NCBI GenBank assembly: GCA_043759595.1 | Contig: JAYVLG010000158.1 | Location: 6,091-70,090 of the forward strand | Reading direction: 5' to 3' | Source: Sulfurirhabdus sp043759595 | Lineage (GTDB): Bacteria > Pseudomonadota > Gammaproteobacteria > Burkholderiales > SMCO01 | DNA: 64,000 nt | Part shown: one piece after another, positions 35,515 through 45,820 of the stretch | Numbering within the stretch: position 1 is the stretch's first letter | Layout of the letters: each line of letters begins with the position of its first letter | Notes under the pieces: model-generated | The model's database searches: none | What the model was told of the DNA's origin: nothing | The model's input: the letters and a program-made list of their open reading frames with translations, nothing else | Translations under genes and position numbers: made by a program

Positions 35515-36710
35515 GGACGTTGCTCCCGATCACGGCTTCGGAAAGCATCTCTGGAACGCCAGGTGCTGTCATTAGCAGGAGTTGTTGTCGCAGGCTCGGG
35601 ACTGGCAATTTTAGCTGGTGCACTTTCCTGAACTGCCGGGGAGCCTGAAGACTGAATCAACTTATCCAATGGCAAATACAATAAATTGGATCCACCTGAT
35701 TTCTGATCAACTAGCACTTTGCTTGTATTGGTTAACATCTGTTCTACAGTATCCAAATAAATACGGTCGCGGGTAACGCCGGGGGCTTTGTTATATTCAA
35801 ACAGAACCTGTTTGAAACGACTTGCCTCACCTTCTGCATTCGCTTCAACACGCTGTTTATAACCTTCTGCTTCCTGAGCCAAACGGGATGCTGCTCCACG
35901 CGCCCTTGGTATCACGTCGTTCGCATAAGCCTGGCCTTCACTTTTCAACCGCTCACGATCCTGTCCCGCTTTGACTGCATCATCAAATGAAGCCTGTACC
36001 TGTTCAGGTGGCTGCGCATTCTGCATGGTTACTTTACTGATGCTGATGCCAGTTTTATATCTATCCAGAATATCCTGAACCAACTTGGCAGCTTTAGCGG
36101 CAACTTCTGCACGGCCTTCGTAAAGCACGAAATCCATTTTATTCTTACCGACAATTTCACGAACAGCTGTTTCTGCTGCCTGTAATACCGCATCATCTGG
36201 GGATCGATTAAAAAACAGGTATTCTTCAGGGTTTTTAAGTATGTACTGCACAGCAAACTGAATATCTATGATGTTTTCATCATCCGTCAGCATTAGCGAT
36301 TCTTTTGGTACCTTGTTTTTAACAGTGCTGCGGTAACCTACTTCAACAGTACGCACTTGTTCCACATTGACAATTTCTCTGCTCTCAATAGGATAGGGCA
36401 AATGCCAGCGTGGACCAGACTGCGTTGTTTCCAGAAACTTGCCAAACCGAAGAACGACACCTCGTTCACCTGCATTAACAATATAAAAACCACTGGCAAT
36501 CCATACGAGCAACAGTAGTGCGATGATAAAGCCAGCACCGCCAACAGTGTTAAATTCAGGAGTACCTTTCCCTATTCCACCGCCGCCACTGCCATTACCT
36601 TTTCCGCCAAGAAGCGAATTCAGCTTCTGATTGAATTTGCGCCACAATTCATCCAGGTCAGGTGGCCCGTCGTTACCTTTTTTACCCCATTGGGGTTCAT
36701 TCGATGACAT
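35511..36710 (-). CDS. hflK: Membrane protease modulator HflK
   Basis: Partner of HflC in the FtsH-regulating complex. 399 residues: a Gly-rich cytosolic N-terminus (PQWGKKGNDGPPDLDELWRKF), one TM near residues 59-76 (FIIALLLLVWIASGFYIV), SPFH domain (NAGERGVVLRFGKFLETTQSG) and coiled coil. The C-terminal tail is Pro/Ala/Arg-rich. It lies 25 bases after hflX. Confidence 0.97.
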   Translation of the reverse strand: MSSNEPQWGKKGNDGPPDLDELWRKFNQKLNSLLGGKGNGSGGGGIGKGTPEFNTVGGAGFIIALLLLVWIASGFYIVNAGERGVVLRFGKFLETTQSGPRWHLPYPIESREIVNVEQVRTVEVGYRSTVKNKVPKESLMLTDDENIIDIQFAVQYILKNPEEYLFFNRSPDDAVLQAAETAVREIVGKNKMDFVLYEGRAEVAAKAAKLVQDILDRYKTGISISKVTMQNAQPPEQVQASFDDAVKAGQDRERLKSEGQAYANDVIPRARGAASRLAQEAEGYKQRVEANAEGEASRFKQVLFEYNKAPGVTRDRIYLDTVEQMLTNTSKVLVDQKSGGSNLLYLPLDKLIQSSGSPAVQESAPAKIASPEPATTTPANDSTWRSRDAFRSRDREQRP

Positions 36711-36735
36711 TTTTTTCCATTATATTATTCATGAT

Positions 36736-37881
36736 TCATTTATTAACAACCAAAGGCTCATGCTGCTCCAAACTTTCTTTATCAGCATGAAGTCTTGAAC
36801 TGTATTCAGAGAGCGCCTGCCGAAGATACTCAACACCATCTCCATTTATTGCACTTAATCTGACTCGGATAATTCTATCATATTCATCTCGTTCCAAACC
36901 GGGACTCAGACCCTTAACGTCAATTTTATTCATCACCAGTATTTGCGGAATAGCGTCTGCATTGATCTCATGCAGGACTTTATTCACTTCGTCAATTTGA
37001 TCATCACGGTTAGGGCTGCTGCAATCAACTATATGCAGGAGCAAATCCGCCTGAACAGTCTCCTCCAGCGTTGCGCGAAACGCATCAACCAGCGTATGAG
37101 GTAAGTTCTTGATAAAACCAACGGTATCTGACAAAACAATTTGCCCTGTACCTTCGATAAATATCTTTCTGGTTGTTGTATCCAATGTTGCAAAGAGCTG
37201 ATTTGCCGCATAGGCATTAGCGTGAGTCAACCGGTTGAACAATGTTGATTTACCTGCGTTAGTATAGCCCACCAACGATATGGACATTACGTTGGCGCGA
37301 CTCCTTGCCCGACGTTGAATATCACGCTGCTGCTTGAGTTTTCCCAGCTTTTCCTTAAGAACCTTTACCCTTTTTCCCAGTAAACGACGGTCCGTTTCTA
37401 ACTGTGTCTCACCTGGCCCACGCAGGCCAATACCACCCTTTTGACGCTCCAGATGTGTCCAACCGCGTACTAACCGCGTAGACAGATGCTCCAACTGCGC
37501 CAACTCGACTTGCAGCTTCCCTTCATGACTGCGCGCACGTTGGGCAAAAATATCCAGAATTAAACTGGTTCTATCTATGACCCGGCAACTCAGTTTGCGT
37601 TCAAGATTGCGTTCCTGACCTGGGGAAAGTTCATGATTAAATATCACAAGAGGCGCTTCAGACTGGCTTACTGCCATGGCGATTTCTTCTACTTTGCCAC
37701 TGCCAGCAAACAAAGCAGGATCTGGCCGCGCCCGCTTTCCTTCCACTATGGAGAGCACTTTGAAATGTGCACTTTCTGCAAGCTGCTTTAATTCTTCCAG
37801 GCTCTCTTCATAATCCGGCCTGCCAAAATCCAGACTGACCAGAACTGCGGTTTCACCGCTTTCTGGACGCTCAAACATCAA
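36736..37881 (-). CDS. hflX: Ribosome-associated GTPase HflX
   Basis: A GTPase that splits stalled ribosomes. 381 residues: the N-terminal HflX domain with FNHELSPGQERNLE and DRTSLILDIFAQRARS, then a coiled linker. GGIGLRGPGETQLETDRR precedes the G domain with G1 GYTNAGKSTLFN near 205, G3 DTVGF and G4 NKID. It overlaps hfq by four bases (ATGA), the conserved hfq-hflX coupling. Confidence 0.97.
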   Translation of the reverse strand: MMFERPESGETAVLVSLDFGRPDYEESLEELKQLAESAHFKVLSIVEGKRARPDPALFAGSGKVEEIAMAVSQSEAPLVIFNHELSPGQERNLERKLSCRVIDRTSLILDIFAQRARSHEGKLQVELAQLEHLSTRLVRGWTHLERQKGGIGLRGPGETQLETDRRLLGKRVKVLKEKLGKLKQQRDIQRRARSRANVMSISLVGYTNAGKSTLFNRLTHANAYAANQLFATLDTTTRKIFIEGTGQIVLSDTVGFIKNLPHTLVDAFRATLEETVQADLLLHIVDCSSPNRDDQIDEVNKVLHEINADAIPQILVMNKIDVKGLSPGLERDEYDRIIRVRLSAINGDGVEYLRQALSEYSSRLHADKESLEQHEPLVVNK

Positions 37882-38114
37882 GAATCCGCATTCTCACTCG
37901 AAAGGTTCACAGGTCGTGAAGGCACAATCGTTGAAATCGCGTGTTTGTAAACCATTTGGGTAACTGCGTTTTTCAGCAGTACCACATACTGATCAAATGA
38001 CTCTACCTGGCCTTGTAATTTAATGCCATTCACCAAATAGATCGAGACAGGGACATGCTCTTTACGCAAGACATTCAAAAATGGGTCTTGCAACATTTGC
38101 CCTTTTGCACTCAT
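37878..38114 (-). CDS. hfq: RNA chaperone Hfq
   Basis: The hexameric Sm-like protein that pairs small RNAs with mRNAs. 78 residues: Sm1 (QDPFLNVLRKEHVPVSIYLV NGIKLQGQVESFDQ) and Sm2 (KHAISTIVPSRPV), with a short acidic tail (SSENADS). It is the first gene of hfq-hflX-hflK-hflC-DUF2065-hisZ-purA. The 280-base region upstream (38115-38394) is AT-rich and likely holds the promoter; I could not pick one convincingly. Confidence 0.98.
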   Translation of the reverse strand: MSAKGQMLQDPFLNVLRKEHVPVSIYLVNGIKLQGQVESFDQYVVLLKNAVTQMVYKHAISTIVPSRPVNLSSENADS

Positions 38115-38394
38115 GGTTTCTCCATTATTTTTTTCTAATTAATTACTTTACTTGATTTTTTATGTAAATGCCATCTAAGAAAAACCCTAGTGACTTATAC
38201 CCGGATGTGTTTAGCCAACACTGACTATAAAACCATCCGAATTTGGTAATTCTAGATGACTTTAAAATAATATCTATTTTCAAACGTGGGGATTAACCAG
38301 TTAAATTCAAGCCCATCATCACAATTTCTTTATTAATATTGAGTTGCAAGTCGCAATGTTAATGTGCAATCGCCCTACCCATTAACAAACCACA

Positions 38395-39795
38395 TTATTT
38401 CTTCCCATAAAGTTTTCTACCACGCATGCGTTTGCGGTGTGCTGTTTTTTCTTCGGCCTCAGTCAAAGGGGCTCTCGCTCTCCCTTCAAATGGGTTTGCA
38501 CCTTGCTTGAATTGAACTCTCAGCGGCGTGCCTTGAAGTTCAAAAGCTTCACGAAATATTCTTTCAAGATACCGTTTATAACTAGCAGGCACTTTATCCA
38601 CAGCACTGCCATGAACAATAATCAAAGGAGGATTACTTCCCCCCTGATGGGCATAACGCATTTTTGCCCGAAAAGCACCCACTTTGGGTGTCTGATGCTG
38701 GGTGGTTGCATCAATCAGAATACGGGTCAGCCGTGGTGTGGGCATCTTGCACATGGCAGCCGCGTAGGCAGTGTCAATGGATTTAAATATTTCCGCAATG
38801 CCAGTACCTTGCAATGCAGAAATATAATGAAACTTTGCAAAATCGAGGAAGCCAAGTCTTCGATCAATAGCGCTTTTAATCGTTTCACGCTGATATTGAT
38901 CCAATCCATCCCACTTATTCACTGCAACCACAAGTGCCCGACCACTTTCCACTATAAACCCAGCTATGTGTGCATCTTGCTCCGAAATTTCTTCATGGGC
39001 ATCCAGCACAAGTACGACCACATTCGCATCTTCTACAGCCTGAAGCGTTTTAATAACAGAAAATTTCTCAACCGCCTCGAAAACCTTCCCGCGTCTGCGT
39101 ACACCTGCTGTATCAATAATGGTATATCTTTTGTCATTACGCTCAAAATCTATATATATACTGTCGCGTGTGGTACCCGGCTGATCAAAAGCAATGACGC
39201 GGTCTTCGCCTAATATGCGATTTACCAGGGTGGACTTTCCTGCATTAGGTCTGCCTACCAAAGCGATCTTGGGATGCTTTTCCTTTTCTTCGTCTTCTTC
39301 TTCCGGGAAGTCTTCCAGCATCAATTCAACTAATTCACGAACCCCTTCTCCATGCGCTGAAGAAATGGCCAACGGAACACCCAATCCTAATTCAAAAAAT
39401 TCGGCAGTGATTACTGCGCGTTGCATTCCTTCGGATTTATTGACTGCAAGAAATAGTGGGCGGCCGGTTTTACGCAACTTATCCGCAATCAATTTATCTT
39501 GCGCAGTTAAGCCGTCGCGTGCATCAACCAAAAACACGATTACATCGGCCTCATCAACTGCCTGTAATGTTTGTTTGGCCATTTCATGAAAAATACCCTC
39601 TTTCGCCACGGGCTCGAAACCACCTGTATCCACAACCAGATAGGGCTTTGTTCCAATTTTTCCATGCCCATAATGACGATCACGGGTCAGCCCCGGGAAA
39701 TCAGCAACCAAGGCATCACGCGTTTTGGTTAAACGATTAAAGAGTGTAGATTTTCCAACGTTAGGTCTTCCGACGATGACGATTGTGGGTTTCAT
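38395..39795 (-). CDS. der: GTPase Der (EngA)
   Basis: Double GTPase for 50S ribosome assembly. 466 residues with two G domains (GRPNVGKSTLFNRLT near 9 and GRPNAGKSTLVNRIL near 183), each with DxxG and NKxD motifs, an acidic linker (DFPEEEDEEKEKHP), a KH-like C-terminal domain, and a basic tail. bamB lies upstream on the same strand with a 104-base gap. Confidence 0.98.
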   Translation of the reverse strand: MKPTIVIVGRPNVGKSTLFNRLTKTRDALVADFPGLTRDRHYGHGKIGTKPYLVVDTGGFEPVAKEGIFHEMAKQTLQAVDEADVIVFLVDARDGLTAQDKLIADKLRKTGRPLFLAVNKSEGMQRAVITAEFFELGLGVPLAISSAHGEGVRELVELMLEDFPEEEDEEKEKHPKIALVGRPNAGKSTLVNRILGEDRVIAFDQPGTTRDSIYIDFERNDKRYTIIDTAGVRRRGKVFEAVEKFSVIKTLQAVEDANVVVLVLDAHEEISEQDAHIAGFIVESGRALVVAVNKWDGLDQYQRETIKSAIDRRLGFLDFAKFHYISALQGTGIAEIFKSIDTAYAAAMCKMPTPRLTRILIDATTQHQTPKVGAFRAKMRYAHQGGSNPPLIIVHGSAVDKVPASYKRYLERIFREAFELQGTPLRVQFKQGANPFEGRARAPLTEAEEKTAHRKRMRGRKLYGKK

Positions 39796-39899
39796 AATAT
39801 TTTGTATTTACCGCAAATTAAAATGCAAAAGATGTATCAATGAATTTTGATACATCTCCATTGCGACAACTCGACATCCTGTTAGATCAAAAACTTACT

Positions 39900-41054
39900 T
39901 TACTGAATAGTAAACGCATGCAAACCGCCGTTACGGGTTTGTACCAGAAAACCATTATCAAGCGCGACTGGCTGACTACCAATTGAACTACTATCCGTTG
40001 CAACTCTCGCCGCAAATGAACCATCTTCAATCGACATCAGATGCACATAACCTTCCACATCACCAACGACAACATACCCACGTCTGACAACAGGGGCACT
40101 CAACTTCCTGGCAAACAGCTTATCCTGCTTCCATACGCTACTGCCACTCGTTTTATCCAAGGCTACTACTGCACCTTTATCATCACTGATATATACATTT
40201 CGCTGGTCCATTGCCATTCCAGCAATACTTGAAATATCTCTGGCCCAGATCGGATTACCTGACTGTGTTTCAAAACAGGCAACACGCCCCTGATAGGCAA
40301 CTGCACAGACCTCACGTGTGTCGACTGCTGGCAGGCTAGTTATATCAGCAATGCGTTCCAGTTCAGTAGCGCCTCTAGGCAATGCAACCGTCGCTTCCCA
40401 ACCTACATTGCCATTTATCAGGTTTAATCCGACTAATTTACCACCTGCAAAGCCTGCAAACACGGCACCATGAGTCACAACAACACCTGCATTACTGCGC
40501 ACTGTCAGTGCTGGCGTTGCACGTTGATAGACCCACTTACGCTTACCGTCTTTCGCATCCAGTCCATATATTTTTCCGTCACCGGTGCGAATTACCACTA
40601 CTCCATCTTCTGTTTGGGGAGCACTCAGCACTTCACTGGATAGTTGTGACTGCCACAACAATTTTCCTTCTTCTGAGAAGCTTAAGACTTCTCCCTTACC
40701 GGTCCCGACAAAAATCATCCCATCGCCGGCACCCACACCGCCTGTCAGCTTTTTCCCCGTTTCAACGCGCCAGGCTTGCTTGCCGGAATCCGCATCGTAG
40801 CGAGAAAGATAACCATCATGGCTAGCTGCATAAACATTGCCTTTCATCGTTGCCGGTGTAAACACATAGTCACCGGCGCTGCCTGCGCTTTCACGCCAAA
40901 GCGGTTTGAGTACTGCAGTTGGTTTGAACTCTACCAAAGGGGCAGGTTTTTCACTATTATCTTTACCGCTAAACCAGCTTGCGCAACCTGATAACTGGCT
41001 GATTAGCACGAGCACAAACAAGCCTCCAGCAAAGTTAATTATCTTATTTTCCAT
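39900..41054 (-). CDS. bamB: Outer membrane assembly lipoprotein BamB
   Basis: A beta-propeller lipoprotein of the BAM complex. 384 residues: lipoprotein signal ending LISQLSGCA (Cys near 24), then repeated PQQ-like propeller blades (VYAASHDGYLSRYDADSGKQ, GKIYGLDAKDGKRKWVYQ, VACFETQSGNPIW, GAVVALDKTSGSSVWKQ). Its ATG overlaps the yfgM stop by one base. Confidence 0.96.
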   Translation of the reverse strand: MENKIINFAGGLFVLVLISQLSGCASWFSGKDNSEKPAPLVEFKPTAVLKPLWRESAGSAGDYVFTPATMKGNVYAASHDGYLSRYDADSGKQAWRVETGKKLTGGVGAGDGMIFVGTGKGEVLSFSEEGKLLWQSQLSSEVLSAPQTEDGVVVIRTGDGKIYGLDAKDGKRKWVYQRATPALTVRSNAGVVVTHGAVFAGFAGGKLVGLNLINGNVGWEATVALPRGATELERIADITSLPAVDTREVCAVAYQGRVACFETQSGNPIWARDISSIAGMAMDQRNVYISDDKGAVVALDKTSGSSVWKQDKLFARKLSAPVVRRGYVVVGDVEGYVHLMSIEDGSFAARVATDSSSIGSQPVALDNGFLVQTRNGGLHAFTIQ

Positions 41055-41686
41055 TATTTAGCTTCCCCTAAGCTATCCAGTTTGATTTGGATATACTTGC
41101 GAAACGGGCTTTTTTCATCGGTTTTCTGAATGGATTCTTTATAAGCCTTACGTGCTTCATCTGCTTTGCCCTGGGCTACCATCGCATCTCCCAGAAGGTC
41201 GGCATACAAACCATCATAGGTATCCTCATGTTTTGCATTCAGGAGCTTGATGGACTCAGCAAAATTCTTTTCATCCAGCAAAATACCTGCCAGGCGCAAT
41301 CTGGCCATGTCCAGCACCGGTGCTTCCTTGGAATGTCCCACTACCCACTCCAATTGTGCTTTTGCGCTTTTTGCATCACCTGACTCGTAATTTGCGCGGG
41401 CACTGATTAATGCAGCTCTGGCTGCATATGGGGTGCTTGGGTATTTTTCTATAATTTGACCCGCTGCATCACGAATTTTTTTGGTGTCTTTAGTCTGTTC
41501 AGCATTTTCGAGTTGGCTATACATCGCCGCAGCCTGATGTGCCTGATTGCTTTGATAAACACGCCAACCCTGTATACCTGCAATCGTCACGATAAACACG
41601 CTAACCGCCATAATGACAGTTTTACCATTTTGCTTCCACCACGCCTTTAGCGCGTCAACTTGTTCTTGTTCTTCCAGATCGATCAT
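41054..41686 (-). CDS. yfgM: YfgM-type tetratricopeptide membrane protein
   Basis: An inner-membrane TPR protein linked in E. coli to PpiD and the Sec translocon. 210 residues: cytosolic start EEQEQVDALKAWWKQNG, one TM near 22-41 (VIMAVSVFIVTIAGIQGWRV), then periplasmic TPR-like helices (PSTPYAARAALISARANYESG). It follows hisS by two bases. ppiD, its known partner, is also in this window at 1933-3837. Confidence 0.94.
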   Translation of the reverse strand: MIDLEEQEQVDALKAWWKQNGKTVIMAVSVFIVTIAGIQGWRVYQSNQAHQAAAMYSQLENAEQTKDTKKIRDAAGQIIEKYPSTPYAARAALISARANYESGDAKSAKAQLEWVVGHSKEAPVLDMARLRLAGILLDEKNFAESIKLLNAKHEDTYDGLYADLLGDAMVAQGKADEARKAYKESIQKTDEKSPFRKYIQIKLDSLGEAK

Positions 41687-41688
41687 GC

Positions 41689-42969
41689 TTATTCCTTAGA
41701 TTTGTTTATTTTGCTTTTTATCACATCAGCAGCTTCACTGACCCCCATACGCGCTTGCTCACCTAACTCGCGTAAAGGTTTGACACTTAATTCATTGGCA
41801 TTGGCTTCATCATCACCAATAATGATTGCGTAACGTGAGCCACTTGCATCTGCTTTTTTCATCTGGGACTTAAAACTGCCCCCTCCGCAGTGAAGGACCA
41901 CATGCAATCCGGCATCACGCAATAGTTCACTCACCTGCAATGCAATTTTATCTGCAGCCTCTCCCTGGTGGATCAAATAAACATCGGGGACTTTAAGTGG
42001 CACACTAAATGCAGATTCTTCAAGCAATGCCAGCAAGCGTTCAACGCCCATCGCAAATCCACAAGCTGGCGCCGATTTACCGCCTATTTGTTGAACAAGG
42101 CCATCATATCTTCCACCCGCACAAACTGTACCTTGTGCGCCTAATCGGGTCGTTACCCATTCAAAAACGGTGTAATTGTAATAATCCAGCCCACGCACTA
42201 ATCGCGTATTGATTTCATATGGGACATCGGCGCTACGCAGAAGCCCTTGTACCCCCTCAAAATGTTTAAGGGATTCTTCGTCCAATTCGTCCAGCAACTT
42301 TGGTGCTGCATCGATCAAATCCTGCATCGCAGGGTTTTTACTATCCAGTATCCGTAATGGATTAGTATGCAAGCGACGGCGGGCATCCTCGTCCAACAAA
42401 TTCTCGTGAGCAGTAAAATATTGAATCAGTTTTGTACGATGCAGAGCGCGAGAATCAGCGCTGCCTAATGTATTGATCTGAAGCGACACATCTTGCAACC
42501 CGAGCTTTTTCCATAATCGGGCACACATAATGATCTGTTCAGCATCTATATCAGGCCCGGGGAAACCCAGCGACTCCACACCCACCTGATGAAATTGACG
42601 ATAACGACCCTTTTGTGGACGCTCATGGCGAAACATCGGTCCACTGTAAAAAAGGCGTTGCGGTCCATTATAGAGAAGGTTGTGTTGAATCACTGCACGA
42701 ACACAGGCAGCTGTACCTTCAGGTCGCAATGTCAGGCTTTCACCATTGAGGGCATCAATAAAAGTGTACATTTCCTTTTCAACTATATCGGTTACTTCCC
42801 CGATAGCACGTTTGAACAGGGCTGTCTGCTCAACTATAGGCATTCGAATGTTACGATAGCCATAGCTGTGTAACCAGTCACGTACTGTTTCTTCAAAAAA
42901 TTCCCACAAATGGGCTTGATCCGGCAGAATATCATTCATCCCCCGAATGGCTTGTATCGTATTACTCAT
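41689..42969 (-). CDS. hisS: Histidyl-tRNA synthetase
   Basis: 426 residues, a class II synthetase. It starts with AIRGMNDILPDQAHLWE; motif 2 FRHERPQKGRYRQFHQ is near 115, and the histidine-specific RGLDYYNYTVFEW near 260. AGGRYDGL and GFAMGVERL form motif 3, and the anticodon-binding domain is at the C-terminus. It lies 35 bases after ispG on the same strand. Confidence 0.98.
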   Translation of the reverse strand: MSNTIQAIRGMNDILPDQAHLWEFFEETVRDWLHSYGYRNIRMPIVEQTALFKRAIGEVTDIVEKEMYTFIDALNGESLTLRPEGTAACVRAVIQHNLLYNGPQRLFYSGPMFRHERPQKGRYRQFHQVGVESLGFPGPDIDAEQIIMCARLWKKLGLQDVSLQINTLGSADSRALHRTKLIQYFTAHENLLDEDARRRLHTNPLRILDSKNPAMQDLIDAAPKLLDELDEESLKHFEGVQGLLRSADVPYEINTRLVRGLDYYNYTVFEWVTTRLGAQGTVCAGGRYDGLVQQIGGKSAPACGFAMGVERLLALLEESAFSVPLKVPDVYLIHQGEAADKIALQVSELLRDAGLHVVLHCGGGSFKSQMKKADASGSRYAIIIGDDEANANELSVKPLRELGEQARMGVSEAADVIKSKINKSKE

Positions 42970-43004
42970 GAAATATCAGTCATTAATATAGACAGCTGAC
43001 AGAA

Positions 43005-44129
43005 CTAACTGACAGCTTTTATCGAGATTGTTTTCCCTGAAGAAGGAGGCTCTTCCTTCATCCGGGCGATTTTTGCACGCACCTGGCGTTCAAGCTCATC
43101 AACCAATTCTTCTTCTTTTACCTTATGGCTTGGCTTGCCATCCATATACATCAAGTTAGGGGATCCACCCGCAATCCCCAGATGCGCTTCCTTCGCTTCT
43201 CCCGGACCATTCACTACGCAGCCAATCACAGCCACATCAATGTGTTCTGTGATATCTTCCAGCCGAGCTTCCAGCGCATTGACGGTTTTGATCACATCAA
43301 ACTCCTGCCGTGAGCAAGAAGGACAAGCGATGATATTCACACCCTTGTTTCGTAAATGCAGGCTTTTCAGAATATCAAACCCGACTTTCACTTCTTCTAT
43401 TGGGTCTGCCGCCAAGGAAACACGGATGGTATCGCCTATGCCTTGCGCAAGCAGCATACTCAGCCCAATGGCCGACTTAACAGCACCCGAACGAAAACCA
43501 CCCGCTTCAGTGATACCCAAATGGAGCGGCTGATCTATCTGACTGGCGAGCAGTTTATACGCTTCCACTGCCATAAATACTTCCGATGCCTTTACACTGA
43601 CTTTAAAGTCATGAAAATCCAGTTTATAGAGATATTCAATGTGTCGCATTGCAGAATCAACCAAGGCTTGCGGCGTGGGTTCTCCATATTTTTTTTGCAG
43701 ATCCTTTTCCAGTGAACCAGCGTTAACACCAATTCGTATAGGTATCCCATGATCCTTTGCAGATTGCACTACCGCACGCACCCTGTCTTCACGACCGATG
43801 TTGCCCGGATTGATACGAAGACAATCCGCACCCAATTCAGCTACACGCAATGCAATTTTGTAATCGAAATGAATGTCTGTTACCAAGGGAACCGGTGAGC
43901 GTTTCTTTATTTCACCAAAAGCTTCAGCCGCTTCCATCGATGGAACAGAAACGCGCACAATATCAGCACCAATCTTGGCTGCCCGCTCAATCTGAGCCAG
44001 CGTTGCTTCTACATCGCAAGTTTCCGTGTTGGTCATCGTTTGAACCGAAATCGGGGCATCTCCACCGATAAGCACATTACCTACTTTAATCTGGCGGCTT
44101 TTGCGTCTTGGGATTTCTACATGGAACAT
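43005..44129 (-). CDS. ispG: 4-hydroxy-3-methylbut-2-en-1-yl diphosphate synthase (flavodoxin)
   Basis: Iron-sulfur enzyme of the non-mevalonate isoprenoid route, which also supplies farnesyl units for the hpnCDE products in this window. 374 residues, the short E. coli-like form. VGGDAPISVQTMTNT-type start, then the C-terminal 4Fe-4S domain with CPSCSRQEFD and VIGCVVNGPGEAKEA supplying the cysteines. It is 21 bases after rodZ. Confidence 0.97.
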   Translation of the reverse strand: MFHVEIPRRKSRQIKVGNVLIGGDAPISVQTMTNTETCDVEATLAQIERAAKIGADIVRVSVPSMEAAEAFGEIKKRSPVPLVTDIHFDYKIALRVAELGADCLRINPGNIGREDRVRAVVQSAKDHGIPIRIGVNAGSLEKDLQKKYGEPTPQALVDSAMRHIEYLYKLDFHDFKVSVKASEVFMAVEAYKLLASQIDQPLHLGITEAGGFRSGAVKSAIGLSMLLAQGIGDTIRVSLAADPIEEVKVGFDILKSLHLRNKGVNIIACPSCSRQEFDVIKTVNALEARLEDITEHIDVAVIGCVVNGPGEAKEAHLGIAGGSPNLMYMDGKPSHKVKEEELVDELERQVRAKIARMKEEPPSSGKTISIKAVS

Positions 44130-44150
44130 GAGTAAAGTCTCTGAAATCGA

Positions 44151-45026
44151 TTACTGAAGAGTCAAACGCGCCACGCTGACTTTAATAAACGGGGTTAAAT
44201 CAACCTGTTTCCCATTATAAGTCATTCTTACATTAGCAGCATTTCCGACTACGATTGCGAATGGTGGCATACCTTTTACTACCTGTTCGCTCCCTGCGGC
44301 ATTTAGCTGGGATAAAATGCTTTTTCCGCTTTTATCATGAATTTCTACCCACGCATCACTATTAAAAGCCATTTTAATAGAACGCTCGCCTGGCGCTAAA
44401 GTTGCTTCAACGGGTACGCTTGGCGCGACCTCTTTAGGCAACTCAGCTGGCGGTTCAACAACATTACCCATTCCCGGTTTGGCAGGCGTTCCCTGCGTAT
44501 CTGGCATAGCGGGCGGCAACGTCACTTTTGGCAATGCAGGTGGTGTTACCACCGTATTGACACTCCCCTTACCCAACTTTAATTGCTGAGGTTGAGAATT
44601 TAGCAGCTCATATACCAGCAGTGGCGCTCCAACTACAAGCAACAGAATTGCGAGCGAAACCCAGAGCCACAATTTTTTGCTGCCCGATGAAATTTCAATA
44701 CCCGCATTGGATGAAGAAATAGGAAAAGCAGACGTATGTGCGATATTTTCTTGTAGCGAAGCAAGCATCGGCTCAGGATCTAATTGCAGCAATCGCGCAT
44801 AATTCCGGATAAAACCTTTCACGAAAGTGATGCCGGGAAGCTTTTCATGTTCGTCAGCTTCCATTGCTTCAACCTGCCGAACACCCAGTTTCAAACTCCG
44901 TGCAACATCTGCGATGTGCAACCCTTGTGTCTGACGGGCTCTTGAAAGAATTTGACCAATAGTGTGCGTAGCATTGTACTGTTCATTAGAGGACATCCCG
45001 CCCTCCAACTGTATTTCTTCACTCAT
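44151..45026 (-). CDS. rodZ: Cytoskeletal protein RodZ
   Basis: A membrane protein linking MreB to rod-shape maintenance. 291 residues: N-terminal helix-turn-helix (IGQILSRARQTQGLHIADVA, VRQVEAMEADEHEKLPG), TM near 120-140 (LWLWVSLAILLLVVGAPLLVYELL), a Pro-rich periplasmic linker, and a C-terminal DUF4115 beta domain (VEIHDKSGKSILSQLNAAG). It overlaps pilW by four bases. Confidence 0.96.
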   Translation of the reverse strand: MSEEIQLEGGMSSNEQYNATHTIGQILSRARQTQGLHIADVARSLKLGVRQVEAMEADEHEKLPGITFVKGFIRNYARLLQLDPEPMLASLQENIAHTSAFPISSSNAGIEISSGSKKLWLWVSLAILLLVVGAPLLVYELLNSQPQQLKLGKGSVNTVVTPPALPKVTLPPAMPDTQGTPAKPGMGNVVEPPAELPKEVAPSVPVEATLAPGERSIKMAFNSDAWVEIHDKSGKSILSQLNAAGSEQVVKGMPPFAIVVGNAANVRMTYNGKQVDLTPFIKVSVARLTLQ

Positions 45027-45820
45027 TCGTAATGTCCGCTCATCAAAGCCTGTGCCTGAGGAGAAGAAGGGAATTTTCTTCTAAGCTGCAATCCATAGCT
45101 CGATTCAGCATTTCTATCACCCAGTTTTCGTGCTACCCGTAAACTCAACCACAAACTTTCTGCCGAATCCTGCAAATCCTGCGAAAACTGAGATAAATAG
45201 GCCTTTGCTTCAATATATTGCCCGCGGGAATAACTGATATTAGCCAACTCATAAAGTGCTTGGGCATTTTGAGGCTGACGCTTGATAACCTTGGTAAAAA
45301 AATCTTCGGCACCTGCCATATCCTTGTTCTTGGCCAGACATAGACCCGCATTCAAATATGATTTTTCCGGAGTCTGGTAAAGGGGATTTTTAACCGCACT
45401 CATAAAGTGTTTGATGGATTCATTTACCCGATTGCGCTGACACAAAAACCAACCATAATTATTATGAGCATCTGAGTCATTCGGATTCAGATTCAATGCT
45501 TTTTCAAAATTCTGGACTGCCAAATCATCCTCATGCAGTTCCATATGTACCAAGCCCAAAATATTATAGCTGGCACCATAACTCGGGTCAGAACCAATTG
45601 CTTCATTTAACTCGGCAATTGCAACACCATATTGACCGCGACTATAATAATTGGCACCCAATTCAGCATGAATCACTGCACGGCCTCGTGCGTCCACTTG
45701 CTCTGGTGTTTTTGGCTGTGCCTGTTGCCCTGCGCATCCGCTTAGCAAGAATAACAATGCTGCTATCGCAAAACTCTTGATACGCCCCCCCTCAGTTTTT
45801 GTTTCAAACATGCGATGCAT
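45023..45820 (-). CDS. pilW: Type IV pilus biogenesis/stability lipoprotein PilW (PilF)
   Basis: Outer-membrane TPR pilotin for the PilQ secretin. 265 residues with a lipoprotein signal ending LLFLLSGCA and six TPR-like units (AELGANYYSRGQYGVAIAEL, YNILGLVHMELHEDDLAVQNF, HNNYGWFLCQRNRVNESI). The conserved location between rlmN and rodZ supports the name. No other pilus gene is in the window. It overlaps rlmN by 17 bases. Confidence 0.93.
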   Translation of the reverse strand: MHRMFETKTEGGRIKSFAIAALLFLLSGCAGQQAQPKTPEQVDARGRAVIHAELGANYYSRGQYGVAIAELNEAIGSDPSYGASYNILGLVHMELHEDDLAVQNFEKALNLNPNDSDAHNNYGWFLCQRNRVNESIKHFMSAVKNPLYQTPEKSYLNAGLCLAKNKDMAGAEDFFTKVIKRQPQNAQALYELANISYSRGQYIEAKAYLSQFSQDLQDSAESLWLSLRVARKLGDRNAESSYGLQLRRKFPSSPQAQALMSGHYE